IMG/VR virus record: IMGVR_UViG_3300025410_000599
Span: 1 to 24,975 of that record
Reading direction: 5' to 3' (one strand)
Length of the DNA stretch: 24,975 nt
DNA from: a virus
Part shown: positions 1 to 8,600 of the stretch, in pieces
How positions within the stretch are numbered: the first letter of the stretch is position 1
Layout of the letters: every line of letters begins with the position of its first letter
Program-made: the position numbers and the translations under genes
The notes under the pieces: model-generated
Databases searched by the model: none
Told to the model about the DNA's origin: nothing
What the model saw: the letters and a program-made list of their open reading frames with translations, nothing else

Positions 1-215
1 CAAGTCACGATGAGGTTCGATGAGCCGTTGGTACTCGTAAGCCCAAGGAATCCCGTGGTTTTGAGGATGGCGTAGGAGTTTGGCGGTTGACCAATCTTCA
101 TCGAGAAAGTCCAACCACTGCTGAAATCTAGGGGGTTCCCGCTTGAGTCAAGCCATAAAAAGTTTGCACTTGGGAGGTTTGCGGCGGGCGTTGGGTATTC
201 CAAAGTGTCGGGCAT
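1..215 (-). CDS. Tail-associated structural protein, 5' part only (runs off left edge)
   Basis: The minus frame is open from an ATG at 215 to the left edge, giving about 71 residues that begin MPDTLEYPTPAANLPSANF. The ATG shares its A with the stop codon of the upstream gene (TAATG), the tight coupling seen at 17465, 13644 and 19913 in this window. The N-terminus holds the phrases LWLDSSGNPLDFSSGW and TFSMKIG, which resemble short beta-rich phage proteins built around 'dsdGnpvdlsg..ftvkig' (baseplate or tail accessory proteins). It follows two structural genes, so a tail or baseplate accessory role is likely. The family assignment is from memory of the pattern and is weak; the coding call is firmer because the frame is open, coupled and in order. 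Confidence 0.6.
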   Translation of the reverse strand, partial: MPDTLEYPTPAANLPSANFLWLDSSGNPLDFSSGWTFSMKIGQPPNSYAILKTTGFLGLTSTNGSSNLIVT

Positions 216-1402
216 TAGGTGTTATTCCATTTCCTCTCGGTAAACGATGATACATCGCCCTCTTGGAAAGTTGAGTTGGCGTTTGGTTCCTCGAAGACCG
301 GAACACTAGGTTCAGCATACGACACAGTATTGACTTCTTGGTTCGTGTAAGTGTCGTAATAGTCTTGGAAGATAATTGGTGCGGAGACAAAGAGTTGACC
401 GATAAGCGATACGGCAACTTGCCACTGGGAAAGTGACGAAGAACCGTTTTTGGTCGCCGCTAGTGAGCGAAGTTCCGAGGCGGTTTGCCTAAATGCGACC
501 CGAGAAGCCTCAAAGCGAGACTGTTGTTTGGAGCTCGTTGTCTTCTGTATTTCAGCAGCCGAACCAGAGCGAATGATTGAGCGAGCCGCAACGCCGACCG
601 TCGCCATAAGACCAGCGGCGTAGGCAACTTTGGAAATTGCGGTCAAACGCTTCGACGTTGTGGCTTGCTTGAGCGACACCGCCGAGGCCGGATTCTTGGA
701 TTGCGAACGCCCCGATGTGGTCTTTTGCGTTTCAGCAACCGCACTTGTTGGGTTCTTTCCGGCGCTCTTGACCCCATCGGTAGACGAAGAGATGGATTCG
801 CTTGCGTTCCGAGGCATATTATTCGTGCGAACCTCGGTCTTTGCCTCAATGAGCGACGTTGCCTGAACCTTGTAACCGGCCTGTGCTTTGGAAGTCGCTT
901 GTGCGAACTTCTCTATAACAGCAGAAGTGGGGTTGTTGGTGAGGGTTCGACCCGCCGACTGCGAAAGCACGAAGTACGTTTCCCCAACAAGGTTGAACGT
1001 CAAAGTCTTACCACTCTCCTGTGACATTGAGAGTGAACTCGCCCCAACGGGTGCGTGAGCCTGTGTCTTTGCCTCTTCTTGGGATGACGCAGCAAAAACA
1101 GCACTTACTGGTGCGTTTACTACGTTCCTTTGGGAAGTTTGGAGTTCGGTGAGGCTTGTTGCGCTTATTACGTTTAGCCCGGTGCTACGAGTGTTGGTTT
1201 GGAAAACGTAATACGGGGTTGCCGAAGTCGGTGAGTTTGTAGTCGTGCGCGTATCAGCAGATACATCTTTAGCGAAGGCGATTCCGACTACTCGGTAGGC
1301 GTGACCAATCGCACCATTGGCGTAAAGACCAATAAAAGACGTATTTCCGCCCCCGTTATAGAGGCCCTGAAATACTCCATAGGTAGGCGTGGTGACGGGC
1401 AT
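215..1402 (-). CDS. Repetitive Ser/Thr/Ala-rich phage structural protein
   Basis: A 395-residue protein, ATG at 1402 with a purine-rich AAGGG just upstream. The N-terminus (TPTYGVFQGLYNGGGNTSFIGLYANG) reads like a structural-protein start. From about residue 50 to 330 there are degenerate repeats of roughly 20 residues with the core N-P-T-S-A-V followed by Q-x-T-T-S; the clearest copies are NNPTSAVIEKFAQATSK, KNPTSAVAETQKTTSGR and KNPASAVSLKQATTSKR. The last 60 residues are acidic with aromatic residues (IIFQDYYDTYTN) and no repeat. I recognise no enzyme motif. It lies 18 bases after the 231-residue structural gene and is stop-start coupled to the next gene, so a tail or appendage component is the best inference. 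A repetitive shaft is one reading of the repeats. The exact role is unknown. Confidence 0.75.
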   Translation of the reverse strand: MPVTTPTYGVFQGLYNGGGNTSFIGLYANGAIGHAYRVVGIAFAKDVSADTRTTTNSPTSATPYYVFQTNTRSTGLNVISATSLTELQTSQRNVVNAPVSAVFAASSQEEAKTQAHAPVGASSLSMSQESGKTLTFNLVGETYFVLSQSAGRTLTNNPTSAVIEKFAQATSKAQAGYKVQATSLIEAKTEVRTNNMPRNASESISSSTDGVKSAGKNPTSAVAETQKTTSGRSQSKNPASAVSLKQATTSKRLTAISKVAYAAGLMATVGVAARSIIRSGSAAEIQKTTSSKQQSRFEASRVAFRQTASELRSLAATKNGSSSLSQWQVAVSLIGQLFVSAPIIFQDYYDTYTNQEVNTVSYAEPSVPVFEEPNANSTFQEGDVSSFTERKWNNT

Positions 1403-1420
1403 AGCCCTTACCTAGCCCGA

Positions 1421-2116
1421 CTAGTTGCTCATCAACCAAGTAGGTGTGATGGTTAGGGTGTCGTTTACGGCGAGAGTGGGCGTAGAACCATCAGCAAAGT
1501 TGGCTGCGTAGAGCAACTTACCCGACGAACCACTTGCGGCGGTGGTGATGAAGTATCCAGTCGAAGCCGTTGACCAAGAACCAGTCGCAGGGCCGAAAGT
1601 GATTGCCGAAGCGGTGGTCTTCTGCCCACCAACTGCGTCACCAATCTTGATGGCCGCATTGGAAGTGGCGGTGGCTGCGGCGTTCAGAACGATTTGGTTC
1701 GAGCCGGGGAGTGAGGTGATAACGAATGAGGTCGCCGCACCCGAACCCTGCGAACCGCCCGTGGCACTAGCGATGTCAATGGTCATACCAACGGCGAGGC
1801 TAGCGTAAGTACCAGTGGTGAACGTTCCCGCCGTGATGACGTAGGAAGCCGTTACAGAGCCACTAAGGGTCGTGGCAGCGTATGGGGTAGACCAGATGGT
1901 TGCGAGGGCAGGTGCGCCAAATGAGGCCGCTTTGCGAGAGTATCCCGAGCCGGTCTGCTCGAACCAACTAGTACCGACTGCTGAAAGGGTCGTGGTGGCG
2001 GCAGGAATCGTTCCCGTGAAAAGACCGATGTAAAGAGCCGAGTAGGTCGTGGGGCTTGCGGTGATGACTTGGTTGAATAGGACATCCAAGCCTTCGTTGA
2101 TAAATACCTGTGCCAT
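1421..2116 (-). CDS. Phage minor tail/structural protein with internal insert
   Basis: A 231-residue protein. ATG at 2116 has a good Shine-Dalgarno (AGGAGA, four bases upstream). The start MAQVFINEGLDVLFNQ, followed by YIGLFTGTIP, SGYSRKAASFG, GQKTTASAITFGPATGSW and the end LAVNDTLTITPTWLMSN, matches the usual layout of small phage tail proteins of the 'NEGLD...ALFTG...SGYsR...A.tFGpA' type. Residues about 85-160 look like an inserted glycine/serine/alanine-rich beta domain, which would make this protein longer than plain members. It begins a short run of structural genes after the glycosyltransferase cluster. A TTTCCAAA word lies in the 61-base gap upstream, but no convincing -10 is spaced correctly from it. 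Confidence 0.7.
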   Translation of the reverse strand: MAQVFINEGLDVLFNQVITASPTTYSALYIGLFTGTIPAATTTLSAVGTSWFEQTGSGYSRKAASFGAPALATIWSTPYAATTLSGSVTASYVITAGTFTTGTYASLAVGMTIDIASATGGSQGSGAATSFVITSLPGSNQIVLNAAATATSNAAIKIGDAVGGQKTTASAITFGPATGSWSTASTGYFITTAASGSSGKLLYAANFADGSTPTLAVNDTLTITPTWLMSN

Positions 2117-2177
2117 ACAGTCTCCTAATCGGGGATTTCGCTGGCTCTATCTTGCCACAGGATTTGGAAAAAGCGGG

Positions 2178-3410
2178 CTACACCCCGAGTCGCCCACCAT
2201 ATCGTTCGCCACCCTTGAGGGCGATGAGGTTCGCCAAAACGTAAGGAATATTGTTGTTTTGGTGAAACGCCGATGGGAAGAACGTCATAAGTCGGCTTGA
2301 TTGGAAGTTGACCTTGAGCTCGGGAACGTATCGGCGGTAGTTTTCGTCAATGAAGTACCAGAACGAGTTTTGGTTGTAATAGGCGATGTGGGTGGGGTCT
2401 TGGAACGCACCCCGACCATCGGTTGAGGGGGTCATTGAGAGAATCATCCCGCCATCAGCAAGAACACGGTACATCTCGTTCCAAAGTCGAATCTTGTCGG
2501 AGATGTGTTCGATGAAGTCAAAGGCTCGGATAACGCCGACCGAGTTGTCTTCCATATTCCCAAAAACGTCGAAAATATCGCCAGTGATATCAGCATCGTG
2601 TAAGTCAACGCTTGTAAAGCCCGGTGCTGAGTTGTGCGCCCCGCCGAGGTCGAGAGCGTGTAGCCCATTGTCACGCGCCCATTTCAGCACGAGGGATTGG
2701 ATTGTCCGGTCATACATTCGCACCGTTTCCTCTTGGATTTTGGGATTGAGGATTGGGTCGGCCTGCGTCTGCGAGCCGTGAATCCTTTGTAAATAAAGGT
2801 TTTCGTGAATAGGTAGGAACTTTGTGACGAGGTAAAGTCGCGCCATTAGGTCTTGGTCGTCAAGGATTTCCAAATCTTGATTGTATCCCCCGGCAGATTC
2901 GTAGGCCGACTTTCTAAATGCTCGTAGGTGATTCGGGGCATACCAAATATATGCGACGTTGTGCGGGTGAGCCGACTTCGTTCGAGTGACTTTCCATTCC
3001 CCGTCTTGGTAGTACGCCCACCCGTAACTCAAGTCAAACTCCGTGAGGTTTGGTGTTCCGTCTTCGTTCATCTGGGCAAAGTCGGAGAAAACAAAGCCGA
3101 CCTCAGGGTTCTCGAAAGCCTCCGCTACTTTGGAAAGTGCTTCTGGCATAAGCAAGTCATCGTGGTCGAGTTCCAAAAGGATTTCACCATCGCAGAGTTC
3201 GGCGGCCTTTGCCTTGAGTGCGCCCACCCCCTTGACCCACGGCTTTGCGTGGTGAACCTTGATACGGGAGTCGTGTGGCGGTTCCCACTCTGCGCCGTTG
3301 TTTAGTAGGACAGTCCACTCCCAGTTGGGGTTGGTTTGTAGGTGCAGACTATCGGCGGCCTCGTTTAGCCACTTGGGATTGTGACTGGGCGTGAATACCG
3401 AAATCTTCAT
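2178..3410 (-). CDS. Glycosyltransferase family 2 fused to SAM-dependent methyltransferase
   Basis: A 410-residue two-domain enzyme. Residues 1 to about 215 form a GT-A family 2 glycosyltransferase: start MKISVFTPSHNP, nucleotide-sugar fold, metal-binding LDHDD at 81-85 and ILDDQD at 182-187 in the acceptor or catalytic region. Residues about 250-390 form a Rossmann methyltransferase of the type-11 kind: LDLGG at 253-257, then VDLHDADITGD, AFDFIEHI, and the 'RVLADGGMILSMTPS' strand. The likely chemistry is sugar transfer and methylation of the sugar or of the acceptor. It is last of three glycosyltransferases that follow the tail fibre. Its ATG at 3410 has no Shine-Dalgarno, but a TATAGT hexamer (3418-3423) ends 7 bases upstream, overlapping the stop of the preceding gene, so it may also be made from its own leaderless mRNA. 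Substrate unknown. Confidence 0.88.
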   Translation of the reverse strand: MKISVFTPSHNPKWLNEAADSLHLQTNPNWEWTVLLNNGAEWEPPHDSRIKVHHAKPWVKGVGALKAKAAELCDGEILLELDHDDLLMPEALSKVAEAFENPEVGFVFSDFAQMNEDGTPNLTEFDLSYGWAYYQDGEWKVTRTKSAHPHNVAYIWYAPNHLRAFRKSAYESAGGYNQDLEILDDQDLMARLYLVTKFLPIHENLYLQRIHGSQTQADPILNPKIQEETVRMYDRTIQSLVLKWARDNGLHALDLGGAHNSAPGFTSVDLHDADITGDIFDVFGNMEDNSVGVIRAFDFIEHISDKIRLWNEMYRVLADGGMILSMTPSTDGRGAFQDPTHIAYYNQNSFWYFIDENYRRYVPELKVNFQSSRLMTFFPSAFHQNNNIPYVLANLIALKGGERYGGRLGV

Positions 3411-3417
3411 AGAGCCA

Positions 3418-3423
3418 ACTATA
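3418..3423 (-). promoter_or_regulatory. Candidate -10 (TATAGT) for leaderless mRNA of the GT-methyltransferase
   Basis: Reading leftwards, TATAGT (5 of 6 matches to TATAAT) is followed by 7 bases and then the ATG at 3410. No Shine-Dalgarno precedes that ATG. No clear -35 is seen. The same spacing recurs at seven other genes in the window. Confidence 0.45.
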
Positions 3424-4516
3424 GACTCTTGCGACTCTCCAAAGTTGCCCGTGCTTTGATGATTTCAGCATCGTACTTGCGTGGGTTATCCGATACTTGT
3501 GCGGCCATCTTTAGGTGAGCCAATGCCTTTTCGTTCTCGCCCATCTGGGCGTAAGCGTAAGCGATTCCTGCGTAGGGCGCATCGTCATACACCATCGGGT
3601 TTATCGGCCTACCATCGTGGTTCTTCTTTGCCCCGAGTGCGCCTCGCAAGAAAGGGATTGACTTGGAGAACTGCCCTGCTCGTATGTGCATATCAGCAAC
3701 CAGCATCCAAGCCTCGGGCGAGCTCGGGTCGTAGGCGATGGCGTTGAGCCACGATTGGAGAGTTAGGGCGAAGTTACCGATTGCGGCGTGACAATGCCCC
3801 ATATCTAGCAAGGCTTCGTACTTCTCCCAGTTGTCTCCCGACACTTTTAGGAAATCAGCAAACTGTAAGACCGCATCGTCGTAACGCCCCACGTCACGAA
3901 GTTCTCGAGCCCGATACAACTTCGTTCGGGAAGAGTTGTCACCATCGGCAATCATCTGGTCGAGGATGCGTAGGTTTCGCTTCGCACCGTTCTCTCTATC
4001 GGTATAGGGGTCCTCAATCACCACGTCATCAAGAACGATGTATCGGGGGTTCTGGCAAGAAAGAACCTCGTGAACCCGATTCTCCCAATATGGGTTTGCT
4101 TTCATACGAGCAATACGAGGAAAAATGGAGGTTACTCGTGGGTTTCCCCACTCGTCGAGGAGGCGATTCGTGTGTATCCAAACTAAATCAGTTGTTTCAG
4201 TTAGGAACCAGTCGGCTTTCTTTAGTTCCCGTAATTTGGATAGGTTTTCGGGTTTCAGCACATCTCCTGTATCTAGCCACATCGCCCAGTCGCACGTTAC
4301 TTTGGAAAGGGCGTAGTTCCGGGCGGCCGAAAAGTCGTCAATCCACTCGAACTCATACGTTTCAGCACCGAAGTCTTTGGCTACTTCAAGGGTCGCATCT
4401 CTTGAGCCCGTGTCAACAACAACTATCTGGTCGAATAGCCCTTTTACGGATTCCAAAGTGCGGCATAGGGTTTCTTCCGAATCTCGGGCGATTATGTGTA
4501 AGGCGAGGGTCTTCAC
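3419..4516 (-). CDS. Family 2 glycosyltransferase with TPR-like C-terminus
   Basis: A 365-residue protein. The N-terminal half is a GT-A family 2 domain of the WaaE/SunS-like type: HIIARDSEETLCRTLESV, VDTGSRD at 34-40, the conserved EWIDDFSAARNYAL, and WLDTGD at 80-85, where the usual metal-binding DxD is written DTGD. From about residue 200 to 355 it is helical with TPR-like repeats (YDDAVLQFADFLK, GNFALTLQSWLNAIAYDPSSPEAWMLVADM, GENEKALAHLKMA). Start is GTG at 4516, overlapping the preceding gene by GTGA, so translation is coupled. It is a clear paralogue of the next glycosyltransferase upstream. It probably works with its two neighbours on a phage surface protein or a host glycan; the acceptor cannot be told from sequence. 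Confidence 0.85.
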   Translation of the reverse strand: MKTLALHIIARDSEETLCRTLESVKGLFDQIVVVDTGSRDATLEVAKDFGAETYEFEWIDDFSAARNYALSKVTCDWAMWLDTGDVLKPENLSKLRELKKADWFLTETTDLVWIHTNRLLDEWGNPRVTSIFPRIARMKANPYWENRVHEVLSCQNPRYIVLDDVVIEDPYTDRENGAKRNLRILDQMIADGDNSSRTKLYRARELRDVGRYDDAVLQFADFLKVSGDNWEKYEALLDMGHCHAAIGNFALTLQSWLNAIAYDPSSPEAWMLVADMHIRAGQFSKSIPFLRGALGAKKNHDGRPINPMVYDDAPYAGIAYAYAQMGENEKALAHLKMAAQVSDNPRKYDAEIIKARATLESRKSL

Positions 4517-5601
4517 TTTCCCTCACTTTTGGGAACCGAAGCGATAATTCTCTCCCTTACGCCCGGAGGGGCTTCGGCAATAGCCAAGGCAAAGAACTGG
4601 TTTGCCAAATCCATTTCACCTAAAGCAAGGTAGCAATTGGCAAGTCGCTCAAGGGGTTGATAGGTGTGGTGGGGAACGATTGCTACCCACGCAGGTTGCT
4701 TGCGATTGTCACCCGAAGCCGCTTGGTAGAAAGGAATCGCCTTACGCCAATTGCCGACCTCGTATTCGATTTCACCTAAGAGGAAGAATGGAGTCGGGAG
4801 TTCGGGGAGGTGTGCCGATGCCTTGAGTAGCATCTCCTTTTGCTTCTCGACGATGCCGAGTTTTCCAAAAGACCGACCGACTACCAAATAGTAATCACCA
4901 GCCGAACCAGAATCCAATTCGAGTTCGCCAATCTTGTCGGCATCTACTACCGCTTCCTCGTAACGTTCCAAGAGTTCCAACTCACGAGCTCGTAGATACT
5001 TGTATCGGTCGTGATTTACGTCATTTATCGCTAGATACTTCTCAATGATGCGGAGGTTTCTATCGGTGGCAACGGACAGTTGCCCCTCGGGGTCATCAAC
5101 AATGAGTCCACGCTCAACGTGGGATATCGGCTCACCAACCACCGGGGCCTCGTGAATCGGCATAATCCAATTGGGGTCTGCTGATTTGCGAATGAGGCGT
5201 GGCGTGGCGTGAAGCGTGTAGACGTTTCCAAACTCGTCATAGTTTCTATTGAGGAAGCCAACGATGTAGTTGACCGTCGAGTTTGGGTCGGTCATAACGG
5301 GTTGCTCTCGTATCCACTCGAATCGAGCGATTGACTCGGGGGTTAGAACATCACCAGCATCAAACCAAGTGACCCAATCGCCCGTTGTCTTGCTTAGGGC
5401 GTAGTTACGAGCCGCCGAGAAGTCATCGTTCCACTCGTAGTCAAAGACCTGCGCGCCGTACATTTCAGCAACGGCTTTCGTTCCATCCGTGCTTCCGGTG
5501 TCAACGATAATCATCTCGTCAACAAACGATTTGACGGAGTTTAGGGTTCTGCCCAACTTGCTCTCGGCGTTGCGAACAATCATATGCAACGAGATTCGCA
5601 C
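4513..5601 (-). CDS. Family 2 glycosyltransferase with TPR-like C-terminus
   Basis: A 362-residue paralogue of the neighbouring glycosyltransferase. I place the start at the GTG at 5601 (MRISLHMIVRNAESK) because AAAGGA lies about 4 bases upstream and the protein then begins at the first strand of the GT-A fold; longer starts to 5628 would overlap the tail-fibre stop and add nine residues without family likeness. Motifs: VDTGSTDG at 33-40, EWNDDFSAARNYAL, and WFDAGD at 79-84 in the metal site. The C-terminal half carries TPR-like helices (YEEAVVDADKIGELELD, GNWRKAIPFYQAASG, ALGEMDLANQFFALAIAEAP). It is the first gene after the tail fibre, 13 bases past its stop, which suggests that the glycosylation cluster and the fibre are expressed together. 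Confidence 0.85.
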   Translation of the reverse strand: MRISLHMIVRNAESKLGRTLNSVKSFVDEMIIVDTGSTDGTKAVAEMYGAQVFDYEWNDDFSAARNYALSKTTGDWVTWFDAGDVLTPESIARFEWIREQPVMTDPNSTVNYIVGFLNRNYDEFGNVYTLHATPRLIRKSADPNWIMPIHEAPVVGEPISHVERGLIVDDPEGQLSVATDRNLRIIEKYLAINDVNHDRYKYLRARELELLERYEEAVVDADKIGELELDSGSAGDYYLVVGRSFGKLGIVEKQKEMLLKASAHLPELPTPFFLLGEIEYEVGNWRKAIPFYQAASGDNRKQPAWVAIVPHHTYQPLERLANCYLALGEMDLANQFFALAIAEAPPGVRERIIASVPKSEGK

Positions 5602-5614
5602 GGGGTTCCTTTGT

Positions 5615-8600
5615 TTAGGCAGCACCAAGCATCATAATCTGAGCGAGGGGGTTGATGCTTAGGCCCGTAATGGTGGTCGGGAGTGACGAACCCGTAGTTG
5701 ACTGACCACGCAAGGTGAGAGTTCCTGTTGTTGCTGTTGCGGGTCCAAAGTTGGTGTAGTTGTTTATCGGAGTAGCCAAAAGGGTACAAGCGGTACTTGC
5801 GTAAACTCCAATAAAGTACGCACTCGGACCCGTAATCGTGACCTGCGACGTTAGGGTTCCCGTAACCAAACCAGTAGAGGTGTTCGCTACGGCGGTCGTT
5901 ACGCCCAATCGGGTCGCGTAGTTATAGATTGCGAACGTTATGGTTCCGCCAGAACCCGCAGTGGTGATGTAGGCGTAGATGTTGTTGAGGGTCGTTCCGC
6001 CAGTGAGCTCGGCCGCAAAGTAGTAAACGCTTGTGCTCGCAAGGGCAAAGGTACTCGAAGCAGTGGTGGGGTCAGCAGTCCACGTCTTTAGGGCGTTTAC
6101 TGATGGCGAGAATGCTGGTGGGGATGGACTCCAAGAGGGCAAACTCACACCAGTAGATGTAAGAACCGCACCAGTGGTTCCCGCAGAAATCCAACTAAGC
6201 GAGCTCGAAAGGCCAGTGGCAAGTAACGCACCCGTCGCACCCGCACTTAGCCAAGCGGTGTTATTCGAAGATGGGTTGTAGAGAAGAGAACCCGTAGTAC
6301 CTGCGGCGAGGGGGAGATACGTCGAGGTTGACGTGCTGTAGTAAAGAATCGCACCATTACCCGGAACCGTTGATATTCCCGTGCCACCGTTGGCGACCGG
6401 CAAAATACCCGTAACGCCCGTGGTCAATGGAATGTTGGTGAACGTATTGTTCGCACCACTCATTGTCTTGTTCGTCAACGTTGCGGCGATGGCGTTCGCT
6501 ACGAGAGTGTCCGTGTTGGTTGTGCTAGAGGGCAGGTAGAAAGTTTGGCTGTTGCTACCGCTATTGAACGTCAGGCTGGCGGTGTAGCCATTTCCCAAAT
6601 TGTCGTTGATGGTAATGGGCGCATTGGTTGCGTTGTAGGTGACAAGACCGCTACCGAACGAGGCAGGGGTGGCTCCGCCGAAACTAGGCCCGTTTCCATA
6701 GACAATCGGGCCTGAACCCGTCACTTGGCTTGCGCTAAAATACCAAATACCGTTGAGGAAGATGAACTGTGTGGTAACGCCACTCTGAACCTGAACCGAA
6801 GTTAGACCCGTGGTTGTGTTGACGTATCCCTGCTCTTGGGTAAAAGTGTTGGTTCCGCCACGAGCAACGGTCGCATTAGCCGTGATGTAGTTGGCGACGG
6901 TGTTGATTGTTCCGTTTGCGGGCGACGTTGGAAGCGTGATGGTAAAGCCCGACGAACCCGTAAGAATCGTGTATTCACCAGCAGCGGCCGTACCAGCACC
7001 CGTGCGGAGAGTCGCAGAAACCGTGGCGGTAGGCGATGCTGTAGAGGTTGCAGTGATTCGACCCTTACCGTCAATCGTTAGGACTGGAATAGCCGTAGCC
7101 GAGCCGACCGTAGAAGAGCCGGAGTATGCCGTTGCGAGGGTGAGTGCGCCCGAGCTCGCCAACGTAGCATCACCAGAAACTGCTTGGGTTCCCCACGAAC
7201 TTCCGTTTGATACGAGGATGTTGCCCGATGCTGGGGTTCCGCCTTGAACGCCGATGCCTTGGATGCCAGAGACACGAGGAGAAGAAGACGATGAGCCCGT
7301 TCCTGCGAGGTCGCCTACGCCATACTGCGCGCCGCCAAGTGCTGATAAGGCTTGTGCGCCAGTGTTCGCTTGCGTTCCGGTTCCACCTTGTTGCAGGCCC
7401 AAAACACCAGCCGTAACGTGGGCAACACTCGTGACCTGAACAACGCCCGAGCTCGAGATTGTCGCATCTCCACTAATACCTTGGATGCCCCACTGGGTTC
7501 CGTTGTAGATGATTTGCTGACCAGAGGCAGTCGGGTTGTTTCCAACGAGTGCGCCCTGAATGTAGTTTTGTGGGCCGGCCGCACCCGTGTTACCTTGATA
7601 CCCTTGGTTGCCTTGGTATCCCTGATACCCCTGTGTACCTTGGTTTCCTTGCGTACCTTGTGTTCCCTGCGCGCCATTACCCGTAGTGAGAAGCGTGGCG
7701 GAGAGGATGGTGTTTTGGTACGAACTGCTACCGACAACTTGCTGGCTAGTCGTGTTTGATGTGTAGGCGGTGAGGTAGATGTAGTCAGTTGAGCCGTTGA
7801 AGTAAACGATTTTGGAACCGTTCACCGTTTGAGGGTTGCTTGTGTTTACTGTTGCACCAACAATCAGCAGCGTCGTACCAGCCGAGTTGTGTAACTGAAT
7901 GTTGGTCTGACCCGTTTGACCACTTGTACCCGTCTGCCACTCGACGGCGAAGTCAATGAGGTAGTAACCAGCGATGGTCGGTTGGAAGTGGTAGTTGGGT
8001 GAACCAGACCACCACGATTGAGGGTCAGATGTAGCCGTGAACTGAATGGTCTGGTCAGAGCCGTTGGTGATTGTCTGGTTGGTTCCTAGTGCGGCAACCG
8101 TGACGTACTGACTTGCGGTAAGCAAACCACCCTGCGTACCCTGATAGCCCTGTGTTCCCTGTGAACCAGTTGCCCCCTGATATCCCTGCGTACCCTGTGC
8201 GCCCGTGCTTCCTGCCACACCTTGATAGCCCTGATATCCCTGTGGCCCTTGAGAACCAGTAGAACCCTGTGCGCCAGTAGAACCCTGCGAACCCGTCGCA
8301 CCTTGATAACCCTGAACACCCTGTGTTCCCTGCGTACCTTGAGCTCCCGTTGAGCCTTGCGACCCCGTAGAGCCTTGTACGCCTTGATACCCTTGAGTTC
8401 CTTGGGAGCCAGTAACACCTTGATACCCTTGCGTACCTTGGCTACCCGTGTTCCCTTGATAGCCCTGACTTCCTTGTGCGCCTGTTACGCCTTGGTATCC
8501 TTGAGTTCCTTGGCTACCCGTCGAACCTTGGTATCCCTGTGTTCCTTGAACGCCCTGCGTTCCTTGGAATCCTTGAGTGCCTTGGAATCCTTGATTACCC

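Noticed and set aside
148-417. An 89-residue minus ORF ending at 148
   Set aside because: It lies mostly inside the 215-1402 gene in another frame; the real gene at the left edge starts at 215 in a different frame.
665-1024. Long plus-strand ORFs over the structural genes (here, 630-866, 3781-4623 and others)
   Set aside because: They are antisense shadows of minus-strand genes with recognisable or coupled frames, lack promoters and ribosome sites, and have composition unlike a protein.
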